Positions 1 to 6,404 of a stretch of DNA of 15,432 bases are shown in pieces. Both the position numbers and the translations under genes were made by a program. This DNA comes from an uncultured Micromonospora sp. (lineage in GTDB: Bacteria; Actinomycetota; Actinomycetes; Mycobacteriales; Micromonosporaceae): positions 1 through 15,432 of the forward strand of contig CALGAM010000263.1 in the NCBI GenBank assembly GCA_937951935.1. Direction: 5' to 3'. Numbering within the stretch: the stretch's first letter is position 1; each line of letters begins with the position of its first letter. The notes under the pieces were generated by a model. That model was not told the DNA's origin, ran no database searches, and saw only the letters and a list, made by a program, of their open reading frames with translations.

Positions 1-26
1 TATCGACAGTCTTAAGAACGGTCAAA

Positions 27-79
27 ACTGTAAATCCGTCGCGAAAGCTACCGAGGTTCGAATCCTCGACCCGCCACCA
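27..79 (+). tRNA. tRNA-Tyr(GTA), 3' half only; probable integration (att) site
   Basis: The anticodon loop CTGTAAA (28-34, anticodon GTA at 30-32), the 3' anticodon strand TCCGT, a short class II variable arm, the T arm CGAGG-TTCGAAT-CCTCG and the acceptor strand ACCCGCC with encoded ACCA (to 79) are all recognisable, so this is tRNA-Tyr. The 5' side does not fit. Positions 23-27 (CAAAA) cannot pair with TCCGT, where ACGGA is expected, and bases 1-22 hold no D-arm. Identity to a tRNA therefore begins at about position 27, within the anticodon stem. Site-specific integrases of actinomycete integrative elements commonly use the 3' halves of tRNA genes, leaving an intact copy at one end and a 3' fragment at the other. 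The inferred element lies to the left, outside the window. The first acceptor bases could also lie outside, but the bad anticodon stem is visible. Confidence 0.75.
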
Positions 80-89
80 GGTGCCTGGG

Positions 90-130
90 AAGGCCCCTGA
101 CCAGCCAAAACACTGGTCAGGGGCCTTCTT
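90..130 (+). terminator. Intrinsic terminator after the tRNA-Tyr fragment
   Basis: A perfect 15-bp stem (90-104 with 113-127) encloses an 8-base loop and ends in CTTCTT. It lies 10 bases behind the encoded CCA of the tRNA-Tyr fragment, so it is most likely the original terminator of that tRNA gene. Confidence 0.85.
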
Positions 131-166
131 CGTGTCGTCCAGCCCGGTCCAGCCGGGTCCGGCTCT

Positions 167-394
167 CTACAGCCGTCCGTGGGCAGATGGTGGGCAGGTC
201 GATCTTGGCTTGCGGTGCCGCGCCGGCGGCGCCACCGCCGTGCAGGCAGCGGTGGGAGCGCCGGGCTCCTGGTGCTCGATCTCGTACCGGCACTCGCTGC
301 ACGGCTCGGGCGGTTCGTGTTCTCGCCAGTCGTGCCCGCACTCGGGGCAGTCGCCGTACCAGCGTGGCCTCTGTCGTACTCTCACGCCTCGCAT
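167..394 (-). CDS. Small protein with two CxxC pairs (zinc-ribbon-like)
   Basis: A 75-residue protein whose N-terminal half carries CPEC (Cys16, Cys19) and, after 12 residues, CSEC (Cys32, Cys35). The region between and around them is rich in acidic residues and His. This spacing is what a small structural zinc ribbon would need, so a Zn-binding role is inferred; partner and function are unknown. The C-terminal half is Pro/Ala/Arg-rich without recognisable motifs. ATG at 394 is chosen because the CxxC region follows directly. The same frame stays open far upstream, but only as an antisense shadow of the ABC-F gene. No clear Shine-Dalgarno precedes the ATG, and a GTG six codons upstream is an alternative. 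It lies 83 bp downstream of the ABC-F gene on the same strand and could be its co-transcribed neighbour. Confidence 0.6.
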   Translation of the reverse strand: MRGVRVRQRPRWYGDCPECGHDWREHEPPEPCSECRYEIEHQEPGAPTAACTAVAPPARHRKPRSTCPPSAHGRL

Positions 395-477
395 AGTCGC
401 GACCGGCACCCGAGCGGTCCGATCGGCTCCGTGGCGGCGTGGAGGCCCTGGCCCGTGGGGCGACGGCCGTCCCTCGG

Positions 478-2139
478 CTACGGGACGGCGTGTAGCCGGC
501 CGCCGGCCATGGTCTGGCGCGCGCCGCGCCAGCGTTGCCGGAACCGACGGTCGTGGCTGACCACGACGAGCGCGCCGGGATAGTCGGCCAGGGCCGCCTC
601 CAGCTCCTCCACCAGTCCGGGCGAGAGGTGGTTGGTGGGCTCGTCCAGCAGCAGTACGTCGGCGGGTTCGCTGAGCAGCCGGGCGAGGGCGAGCCGCTGC
701 CGCTGCCCGGTGGAGAGGCGGTCCACGGGGACGGTGACCCGGTCCCGGTCGAACAGGCCCAGGGCGAGGAGGCGCTCCAGGTGCTCCTGTGGCGTTCCGG
801 GCCGCCCGTGGGCGTAGGCGGCGAGCAGGGTGTGCCGTGGATCGGCGACCACCGGGTCCTGCGGCAGGTAGCCGATCCGTCCCCGCCGCCGCACCTGTCC
901 GCCGTCGGGGCGGAGCTCGCCGGCGAGTACGGCCAGCAGCGTGCTCTTGCCCGCTCCGTTCGCTCCGTCGACCAGCAGCCGGTCGCCGGCCCGCAGGGTC
1001 AGGGTGACCCCGTGGAGCCGACCGCGGACCGTCACCCCCTCGGCCGCCACCAGCGGGTCGGCTTCGGTGGGGGTGGCCGGTGCGGACACCCCGTCCGCGG
1101 CTGTTCGCAGCGCTGACAGCGTTGGCGGGGGCGTGAACCGGAGCGGTTGCGGAGGGGGCGGCACGGGCCGGTCGAGGAGTCGACGCAGCCGCTGTTCGGC
1201 GTTGCGGACCCGGCTCGCCACCGACTGCTGTACCCGGCCGCCGTGCCGGTCGTACGCCACCTTGTTGCGGTCCTTCATCATCCGGCCGGGCGCCACGGCG
1301 CGGGCTCTGGTCGCCATGGTCTCGCGCAGCCGGTCGACCTCGGCGCGCCACCGGTCGTGCGCCTCGGCCCACCGTCGGCGTGCGGCGGCCTTCTCGGCGA
1401 GGTAGCCGGGGTAGCCGCCGCCGTAGCGGAGCAGGGTACGGCGGTCCGCGTCCACCTCGACCAGGGTGGTGGCGACCTGTTCGAGGAAGACCCGGTCGTG
1501 TGAGACGACCACGGTGGTCCCGCCCCGGGTGCGCAGATGCTCGGCCAGCCAGGTCAGCGCGGCGTCGTCCAGGTGGTTGGTCGGCTCGTCGAGAAGCAGG
1601 ATCTCCGAGCCGGCGGCGAGCACCGCCGCGAGGCGCAGCCGGGCCTGCTCGCCGCCGGAGAGGTGGTCGAGCCGGCGGTCGTGGTCGATGGCGGCCAGGC
1701 CGAGGCCGTGCAGTGCCCGCTGCACGCGGGCCTCGGCGTCGTACCCGCCGCGCAGCTCGAAGCGTGTGGTCAGGTCCGCGTACTCGGCCAGGTCGTCGGC
1801 GTTGCCCGCCGCCAGCCGTGCCTCCAGCGCCCGCAGCCGTGCCTCGATCTGCCGCAGCTCGGCCAGGGCGTCGTCGATCACCTGGCGCACGCGCAGGTGT
1901 CCGGACAGCTCCGCGTCCTGGCCGAGATAGCCCAGGCCACCCTCGGCGACCACGACCACCCGCCCCGCGTCAGGGTCCTCCCGGCCGGCGAGCAGCCGCA
2001 GCAGGGTGGACTTGCCGGAGCCGTTCTCACCGACGACCCCGGTGCACCCGCCCGGGGTGATGGCGTGGGTGACCTCGTCGAAAATGATCCGTTCGCCGTA
2101 CGACTTCCGGACGGCGTGCAGGCTGAGCTGGGTGGACAT
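478..2139 (-). CDS. ABC-F family ATPase (ribosome protection / antibiotic resistance type)
   Basis: A 553-residue protein with two ATP-binding cassettes and no membrane segment, as in ABC-F proteins that act on the ribosome. Cassette 1 has Walker A GENGSGKST (37-45), signature LSGGE (160-164), Walker B ILLLDE (180-185) and the H-loop His at about 214. Cassette 2 has GANGAGKST (392-400), LSTGQ (475-479), VLLLDE (495-500) and SHD at about 528-530. The linker, about 240-330, is charged, coiled and strongly basic around 285-320, then proline-rich; it is the part that reaches into the ribosomal tRNA site in resistance ABC-Fs. General layout resembles resistance proteins of antibiotic producers such as TlrC or LmrC, but the drug class cannot be read from sequence. 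GGAG (minus 2150-2147) is well placed before ATG at 2139. It is divergent from a tetR gene and preceded by a possible leader ORF and SD-sequestering stem. Family assignment is firm; resistance is inferred. Confidence 0.93.
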   Translation of the reverse strand: MSTQLSLHAVRKSYGERIIFDEVTHAITPGGCTGVVGENGSGKSTLLRLLAGREDPDAGRVVVVAEGGLGYLGQDAELSGHLRVRQVIDDALAELRQIEARLRALEARLAAGNADDLAEYADLTTRFELRGGYDAEARVQRALHGLGLAAIDHDRRLDHLSGGEQARLRLAAVLAAGSEILLLDEPTNHLDDAALTWLAEHLRTRGGTTVVVSHDRVFLEQVATTLVEVDADRRTLLRYGGGYPGYLAEKAAARRRWAEAHDRWRAEVDRLRETMATRARAVAPGRMMKDRNKVAYDRHGGRVQQSVASRVRNAEQRLRRLLDRPVPPPPQPLRFTPPPTLSALRTAADGVSAPATPTEADPLVAAEGVTVRGRLHGVTLTLRAGDRLLVDGANGAGKSTLLAVLAGELRPDGGQVRRRGRIGYLPQDPVVADPRHTLLAAYAHGRPGTPQEHLERLLALGLFDRDRVTVPVDRLSTGQRQRLALARLLSEPADVLLLDEPTNHLSPGLVEELEAALADYPGALVVVSHDRRFRQRWRGARQTMAGGRLHAVP

Positions 2140-2142
2140 CGG

Positions 2143-2219
2143 GATGCTCCGTGGCGTTGACGGTCGGGGCCGTCGGGGTCACGACGGCACGGGACTCGGG
2201 GACGCGTCACCGGAGCACC
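2143..2219 (-). promoter_or_regulatory. Candidate translational attenuator of the ABC-F gene
   Basis: Minus-strand bases 2219-2211, which cover the start and most of the three-codon leader, pair with 2151-2143 in a 9-bp stem (eight Watson-Crick pairs and one G-U). The 3' strand contains the GGAG Shine-Dalgarno of the ABC-F gene. Inside it, 2188-2182 pairs with 2175-2169 (GCCGTCG/CGACGGC, 7 bp, 6-base loop). In this fold the ABC-F start is hidden; a ribosome stalled on the leader would free it. The pairing is seen in the sequence, the switch is inferred. Confidence 0.4.
2207..2218 (-). CDS. Possible three-codon leader ORF (Met-Leu-Arg-stop) of the ABC-F gene
   Basis: On the minus strand a perfect AGGAGG (2231-2226) stands seven bases before GTG CTC CGG TGA. 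This is an ideal ribosome-binding site followed by a reading frame of only three codons, 67 bases upstream of the ABC-F start. No other sensible start codon is served by that AGGAGG. Very short leader peptides upstream of ABC-F and erm genes are known to sense drug-stalled ribosomes. Here the leader codons are also complementary to the ABC-F ribosome-binding site. Translation of the leader is inferred, and chance occurrence of the AGGAGG cannot be excluded. Confidence 0.4.
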   Translation of the reverse strand: MLR

Positions 2220-2230
2220 GGACAGCCTCC

Positions 2231-2254
2231 TTAATGCGACGTATGTTGCGTTAA
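2231..2254. promoter_or_regulatory. 24-bp imperfect palindrome, candidate TetR operator
   Basis: Arms TTAATGCGAC and GTTGCGTTAA, separated by GTAT, match as an inverted repeat at 8 of 10 positions. The site lies between the divergent ABC-F and tetR genes, ends nine bases before the tetR ATG and overlaps the probable tetR -10 region. Position, length and AT-rich ends are typical of operators bound by divergently encoded TetR dimers, so autoregulation plus control of the ABC-F gene is the natural reading. Confidence 0.6.
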
Positions 2255-2257
2255 CAT
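2252..2257 (+). promoter_or_regulatory. -10 element (TAACAT) of a leaderless tetR transcript
   Basis: TAACAT fits the actinobacterial TANNNT -10 pattern and lies six bases before the tetR ATG, the spacing seen when transcription starts on the A of the start codon. No Shine-Dalgarno is present before this ATG, which supports a leaderless mRNA. The element overlaps the right arm of the palindrome, so a bound repressor would block it. No convincing -35 was found. Confidence 0.45.
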
Positions 2258-2263
2258 CGTGCC

Positions 2264-2980
2264 ATGTCGCCGCCCCTCCCGCCAACCGGAAATCCCGCCG
2301 ACCGCGTCCGCCAGCCGACGGATGACGACCGGCGCCGGACGGCGGCCGGCCGCCACGGTGGCACCGGATCCGCGCCGCGGCCCCGTCCGGGCGGGCGCAG
2401 CGCGCGGGTGCGGCGCCGTGTGCTCGACGCCGTCCGGGGCGTGCTCGTCGAGCACGGCTACGACGCCCTGAGCGTCGACGGTGTCGCGGAGCGGTCGGGG
2501 GTGCACCGCAGTACCGTCTACCGGCGTTGGCGGGACGTGGGTGGTCTGCTCGCCGACGTGTTCGCCGAGGCCACGGTGGACGACTGGACGCCTCCGGACA
2601 CCGGCTCACTGGAGGGTGACCTGCGCGCGCTCAACCGGGAGGTGTACGCGGCGTTGACGGCCGAGCCTCCGATCACGAGGGCGCTGATCGCCGCCGCCTT
2701 CCGGTCACCGCCGGCGGCCGAGGCCCTCCGCGCCTTCTGGGCCGACCGGTACGCCCGCTGCGCGGTCATCGTCCAACGGGCCGCGGCGCGCCACGAACTC
2801 TCCGCCGACGTCGACGCGCACCGTCTCCTCGTCGCGGTGACCGCGCCGCTCTACCACGGGCTGCTGTTGCTGGGGACGCCGCTGACGACGTGGGACGCCG
2901 ACCGCGCCGCGCGGGACGCGGCGCTGGCGGCGCGGGCCGGCGCCTTCACCGTCGGCCGGTCGCCGACGGCCGACGTCTGA
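2264..2980 (+). CDS. TetR/AcrR-family transcriptional regulator
   Basis: A 238-residue protein. Residues about 50-100 form the TetR DNA-binding domain, with the helix-turn-helix around 70-90 (VDGVAERSGVHRSTVYRRW) and the typical ST-YRRW recognition helix. The remainder, about 105-230, is all-helical and would hold the ligand pocket and dimer interface. The first 48 residues are a disordered Pro/Arg/Gly extension. No other Met lies before the domain, and ATG 2264 is supported by a -10 element at leaderless spacing; GTG codons near residue 49 are the alternative. It is divergent from the ABC-F ATPase gene and shares its 124-bp control region, so it probably represses that gene and itself in response to a small molecule, possibly a drug. 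Family is certain, target is inferred. Confidence 0.9.
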   Translation: MSPPLPPTGNPADRVRQPTDDDRRRTAAGRHGGTGSAPRPRPGGRSARVRRRVLDAVRGVLVEHGYDALSVDGVAERSGVHRSTVYRRWRDVGGLLADVFAEATVDDWTPPDTGSLEGDLRALNREVYAALTAEPPITRALIAAAFRSPPAAEALRAFWADRYARCAVIVQRAAARHELSADVDAHRLLVAVTAPLYHGLLLLGTPLTTWDADRAARDAALAARAGAFTVGRSPTADV

Positions 2981-3405
2981 CAGACGATCACACGGCTGCC
3001 GTGGGGTGCGAGCGCTCCGGATGCGGGATTTTCGGCTGTGGACGGACGGCGCCGGAGTCGCCGGGCGCGTACCTCGCCCACTGGCACGCTGGTGTCATTT
3101 CTCCGAGCTACTTGTCCGCATTAGTCAGACTCATCTACATAAGGCCGCTTGGGCCCGATGCCTCATCAGCACTCTTTGTCGAGCGCGGCGGCGTACGGGC
3201 GATGGGTCGTAATGGGCGGTGAGTGCATTATTCCGGCGACTCGCCATCGATCCGGTTGCGGCCGGCAGGCTATGCTGTTCCTACCGATCGGTTGGAAATC
3301 GCAGACGCCCGGTCCGTGGGGTTGCCGATGCCTTTGCCGTGACCGCGGACTGTGGCACCATTATGGAACATCTACTTCCTCCACCTCATTCGACGGGAGC
3401 AACCA
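2981..3405 (+). other. 425-bp region without a convincing gene; possible promoter
   Basis: The GC content drops compared with the neighbouring genes. Short frames here lack coding character, good starts and recognisable motifs. A plausible sigma-70-type promoter is TTGTCC (3112-3117), 18-bp spacer, TACATA (3136-3141). A second possible -10 is TATGCT (3271-3276), without a good -35. ACCGATCGGT (3283-3292) is a 10-bp palindrome. If the first promoter serves the peptide gene at 3406, its transcript would have a leader of about 260 bases. No known riboswitch was recognised in it, including the c-di-GMP classes. Confidence 0.35.
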
Positions 3406-3597
3406 ATGCCTGCACGGAGGATGGGCCGGTTCGTGGGCTCTCTCCTGCTGTTCGCGGTGCTCGCCATAGGCAGCTACGCCGCCAGCACGGGCGGGTCTAC
3501 CCAGTCCGGTCAGCTCGCGACCGCCGATCTCGTCGCCTCCGAGACGGCCGAGAGCCAGTCGGGGTACGTCACGACGAGCGACTTCAGCTGGCACTAG
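3406..3597 (+). CDS. Small exported or membrane-anchored peptide
   Basis: A 63-residue product: basic start (MPARRMGR), a hydrophobic stretch at about 10-26 ending in SYAAS, then a polar Ser/Thr/Gly/Glu-rich tail of about 37 residues ending in SDFSWH. This is the plan of a secreted peptide with a signal sequence or of a small single-span membrane protein. ATG 3406 is preceded by GGGAG at 3395-3399 with a normal spacing. The in-frame ATG at 3421 has GGAGG immediately against it, which is too close, and an ATG further upstream (3352) has no ribosome-binding site. It lies 56 bp before the GGDEF-EAL gene on the same strand, so the two are probably co-transcribed. No family was recognised and the function is unknown; a link to c-di-GMP signalling rests on position only. 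Confidence 0.65.
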   Translation: MPARRMGRFVGSLLLFAVLAIGSYAASTGGSTQSGQLATADLVASETAESQSGYVTTSDFSWH

Positions 3598-3621
3598 TCC
3601 ACGCTCGGCACTAGTCCACGC
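3590..3621 (+). repeat. Tandem 15-bp repeat over the peptide gene's stop codon
   Basis: GGCACTAGTCCACGC occurs at 3590-3604 and again at 3607-3621, a period of 17 bases. The first copy contains the last codon and the TAG stop of the small peptide gene, and the second lies in the gap before the GGDEF-EAL gene. It looks like a local duplication. Confidence 0.85.
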
Positions 3622-3624
3622 CGC

Positions 3625-3638
3625 CGAAGGCGCCTTCG
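3625..3638. repeat. 14-bp perfect palindrome between the peptide and GGDEF-EAL genes
   Basis: CGAAGGCGCCTTCG is fully self-complementary and lies seven bases upstream of the GGGAG ribosome-binding site of the GGDEF-EAL gene. It could be a protein-binding site or an mRNA hairpin with a very tight loop. No T tail follows, so it is not a terminator. Confidence 0.5.
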
Positions 3639-3653
3639 AACATCGGGAGCGGC

Positions 3654-6191
3654 ATGCCCGGTCGCCCGGCATCACCACGTCGATCCGCTGACCGTGCCTG
3701 GCTGGTCACCGGTCCGCTCGCGATGGTCGCGGTGGTCCTCGCGGTGGTGCTCGGCGTTCTCGAGGACGATCCGCTACGCAACTGGCACCTGGCGATCAGC
3801 CTGTTCGGGTTGGTGCTCCTGGCCGAGCGCCAGGTGCTGCAGATCGTCATACGCCGGCAGGCGATGAGCATCTCGTTCAACGAGGTCTCCCTGCTTGTCG
3901 CGTTCTGTCTGTTACCACCGCTGACCGTGGCGGTCGTCTTCACGCTGAGCGCCTTCGTCACCAGCCTCCGTCGCCGGCACATTCCGGCGCAGCTCTGGTT
4001 CAACGTGGTCAGGGCGGCGGTGGCGGTCACCGTTGCCGGTCTCGTGCTGCGCGCGTTGCCGCCGATGCGCGGATTCGGCCCCGGCACCTGGGCGATCCTC
4101 GTCGCTGCCGTCGGGATCCACTCGCTGGTCACGCTCGCCGCGGTGGCCGCGGTGTTCGCGGCGATGAACGGGGTCCAGGCCGGCTGGGAGACCGTGCGTA
4201 CCTCCGGCCCGGGCCTCATCGGCGTCGCCCTCAACGTGGCGGCCGGACTCGTCATCGTCATCTGTGTCCGGGCCACGATGTGGTCGCTGCTGCCCCTGCT
4301 GGCCATCGGTGTCGCGGTCTTCCTGATCTACCGCTCCTACGGAGAGTTCTTCCGACAGCACCGCGCACTGGCCGACGTCTACGAGCTGACCAAGGCGGTG
4401 AGCGCGAGCAGCCAGGACGGCACCCTGGCCGACGCGTTGCTCGGCCGGGTCCGGGCGCTGATGCGGGCGGAGTACGCCACCCTCTGGCTACCCGCGCAGG
4501 GACGCCACCCGGAGGTGCTGCTGACCGCCCGGGTCGACGATCCGGGCCTGCTCGACCTGTCGCGCACCCCGCCGGAGATCCGGCGGCGAGCTCACGAGAA
4601 GGGACGGACGATCGCCGTCGGTACCGGGCTCGGCGGCGAGCCGGCGCTGTTGGAGGCGCTGCGTGACGCACATCTCAAGGACGTCATCGTCGTGCCGCTG
4701 CGGTCCGGCCAGGCCGTGGTCGGGTCGCTGGAGGTGGTCAACCGGATCGGCGGGCGGCCGATCGGACACTTCACCCCGGCCGACGTACCGATCCTGGAGA
4801 CGATCGCCGCGCACGCCGCGGTGGCGCTGGAGAACTCGCGTCTGGTCGACCGGTTGCGATACGACGCGTACCACGACGGGCTGACGAACCTGCCGAACCG
4901 GCGCCGGGTGACCAGTGCCCTCGAGGAGGCGGTCCGGGTCCGTGCCCCCGACGAGGTCGTGGCGCTGCTGCTCTTCGACGTGACCGGGCTCCGGCAGGTC
5001 AACGAGTCGGTGGGCCACGCCGCCGGGGACAGGGTCCTGGTCGAGGTCGCGGCCCGGTTGCGTGCCTCGGCGCCGCCGGGCGCCCTGGTGGGCCGCATCG
5101 GCAGTGACGAGTTCGTGGTGACCCTCCGCATGGAGAACGTCGACGCCGCCCTCGCCCTCGCCGCCCAGCTGCGTGAGCAGATCCGGGACCGGATGGAGTT
5201 CGACATGCTGGTCCTGGACGTGGACACGGTGGTCGGGGTGGCCGTGCACCCGGACCACGGCGACGATCCCGCCACCCTGTTGCAACGCGCCGATCTCGCG
5301 GTGACCAGGGCCAAGTCGGCCCCGGAGGGGATCCAGCTGTTCAGCCCCGGCCTCGAGTCGCGGTCGTCGCGCCGGCTCGGCCTCGCCGGCGACCTGCGGC
5401 GCGCGCTGGAGAACGCCGAGATCGAGGTCTACTACCAGCCCAAGGTCTCGCTGACCGACCGGCGGCTGATCGGGGTGGAGTGCCTGGCCCGCTGGGCGCA
5501 CCCCGCGCACGGTGTGGTCGCTCCGGAGGACTTCGTGGCGGTGGCGGAGCACACCGGGCAGCTCGGGCACCTGACCGAGCTGGTGCTGGGCGAGGCGCTG
5601 CGGCGGAGCCGGGACTGGACCGCCGGCGACGGCCCGCTGGCGGTCGCGGTGAACCTCGCGCCGCGCACCCTCGCCGACCCGCAGTTCCCGGCCCGGGTGC
5701 GGGAGCTGCTGACCGAGTACGGGGTCGCACCCGACCTGCTCACCTTCGAGATCAGCGAGGCCGGGGTGCTGGACGGCACGGAACGTGCCGTGCCCGCCCT
5801 GCGCCGGTTGCGCGACCTCGGGGTACGGCTCTCGGTCGACGACTTCGGCAGCCGGCACTCGTCCCTGTCGTCCCTGCGGCGCCTGCCGATCAACGAGGTC
5901 AAGGTCGACCGCTCGTTCGTGCAGGGGATGGCGACCGACCCGGTGGACCTGGCGATCGTCAACGCGATCGTGACGCTCTCCCAACAGTTCGGCCTGGCGG
6001 TGGTCGCCGAGGGGGTGGAGAGCGAGCTCACGCTGGAGTTGCTTCAGGACATCGGGTGCCAGATCGGACAGGGTTTCCTGTTCAGCCGCCCGCTGCCGTA
6101 CGAGCGGTTGGAGGCCTGGTTCGCCGCGCGGTCGGAGTCCGAACCCCACCACGCCGTCGGCGACGTGCGGCGGCTGCGCGTCGTCCCGTGA
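3654..6191 (+). CDS. Membrane-bound GAF-GGDEF-EAL protein, probable c-di-GMP phosphodiesterase
   Basis: An 845-residue protein. Residues about 16-225 contain six to eight hydrophobic segments; about 240-400 are GAF-like; about 405-565 GGDEF; about 575-830 EAL. The GGDEF signature is GSDEF (483-487), the usual metal-site DxD becomes DVT (442-444), and no RxxD inhibitory site precedes it, so cyclase activity is doubtful. The EAL half keeps the expected residues: Glu609 (ECL in place of EAL), Asn667, Glu699, Asp729-Asp730 (DDFG), Lys750, Glu786 and Gln806. It is therefore predicted to hydrolyse c-di-GMP at the membrane, perhaps with the GGDEF domain sensing GTP. ATG 3654 has GGGAG just upstream, four bases away. 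The small exported peptide gene precedes it. Domain calls are firm; net enzymatic direction is inferred. Confidence 0.92.
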   Translation: MPGRPASPRRSADRAWLVTGPLAMVAVVLAVVLGVLEDDPLRNWHLAISLFGLVLLAERQVLQIVIRRQAMSISFNEVSLLVAFCLLPPLTVAVVFTLSAFVTSLRRRHIPAQLWFNVVRAAVAVTVAGLVLRALPPMRGFGPGTWAILVAAVGIHSLVTLAAVAAVFAAMNGVQAGWETVRTSGPGLIGVALNVAAGLVIVICVRATMWSLLPLLAIGVAVFLIYRSYGEFFRQHRALADVYELTKAVSASSQDGTLADALLGRVRALMRAEYATLWLPAQGRHPEVLLTARVDDPGLLDLSRTPPEIRRRAHEKGRTIAVGTGLGGEPALLEALRDAHLKDVIVVPLRSGQAVVGSLEVVNRIGGRPIGHFTPADVPILETIAAHAAVALENSRLVDRLRYDAYHDGLTNLPNRRRVTSALEEAVRVRAPDEVVALLLFDVTGLRQVNESVGHAAGDRVLVEVAARLRASAPPGALVGRIGSDEFVVTLRMENVDAALALAAQLREQIRDRMEFDMLVLDVDTVVGVAVHPDHGDDPATLLQRADLAVTRAKSAPEGIQLFSPGLESRSSRRLGLAGDLRRALENAEIEVYYQPKVSLTDRRLIGVECLARWAHPAHGVVAPEDFVAVAEHTGQLGHLTELVLGEALRRSRDWTAGDGPLAVAVNLAPRTLADPQFPARVRELLTEYGVAPDLLTFEISEAGVLDGTERAVPALRRLRDLGVRLSVDDFGSRHSSLSSLRRLPINEVKVDRSFVQGMATDPVDLAIVNAIVTLSQQFGLAVVAEGVESELTLELLQDIGCQIGQGFLFSRPLPYERLEAWFAARSESEPHHAVGDVRRLRVVP

Positions 6192-6206
6192 CCGGCTCCG
6201 GCGCCG

Positions 6207-6248
6207 ATCGGACCCCGGACGCGCCCGGTGCGGGGGGATCCGATTTCA
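6207..6248 (+). terminator. Probable terminator of the GGDEF-EAL gene
   Basis: ATCGGACCCC (6207-6216) pairs with GGGG-A-TCCGAT (6234-6244), giving ten pairs with one bulged A and a long loop, followed by TTTC. It starts 15 bases after the stop codon of the GGDEF-EAL gene. It abuts the -35 of the following tRNA promoter. Confidence 0.5.
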
Positions 6249-6273
6249 CCTCGCGCCCGAAGCCGTGTACTCT
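6245..6273 (+). promoter_or_regulatory. Promoter of the tRNA-Thr/tRNA-Met/rpmG unit
   Basis: TTCACC (6245-6250), a 17-bp spacer and TACTCT (6268-6273) form a sigma-70-type promoter. Transcription would start near 6280, about 25 bases before mature tRNA-Thr. Confidence 0.6.
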
Positions 6274-6305
6274 TACCCCTGCGCGCCTACGGGAAAAGAT
6301 CGCGC

Positions 6306-6378
6306 GCCCCCTTAGCTCAGTCGGCAGAGCGTCTCCATGGTAAGGAGAAGGTCTACGGTTCGATTCCGTAAGGGGGCT
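6306..6378 (+). tRNA. tRNA-Thr(GGT)
   Basis: A 73-base cloverleaf. Acceptor GCCCCCT pairs with AGGGGGC, the anticodon stem is TCTCC/GGAGA with loop ATGGTAA (anticodon GGT at 6339-6341), and the T arm is TACGG-TTCGATT-CCGTA. The discriminator is T6378 and CCA is not encoded. It is the first gene of the conserved Thr-Met-rpmG group of actinobacteria. The loop starts with A at position 32, which is tolerated in Thr tRNAs. Confidence 0.95.
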
Positions 6379-6404
6379 CAGAGGGTTGAGCTGGACCCAA
6401 TCAC

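Noticed and set aside
167..1372. 401-codon minus-strand open frame across the C-terminal part of the ABC-F gene
   Set aside because: Only its last 75 codons, with two CxxC pairs, look like a protein. The rest is Arg/Pro/Ala-rich frame shadow of the ABC-F gene.
3140..3400. Possible c-di-GMP riboswitch upstream of the peptide and GGDEF-EAL genes
   Set aside because: The conserved core sequences of the known c-di-GMP riboswitch classes were not found.
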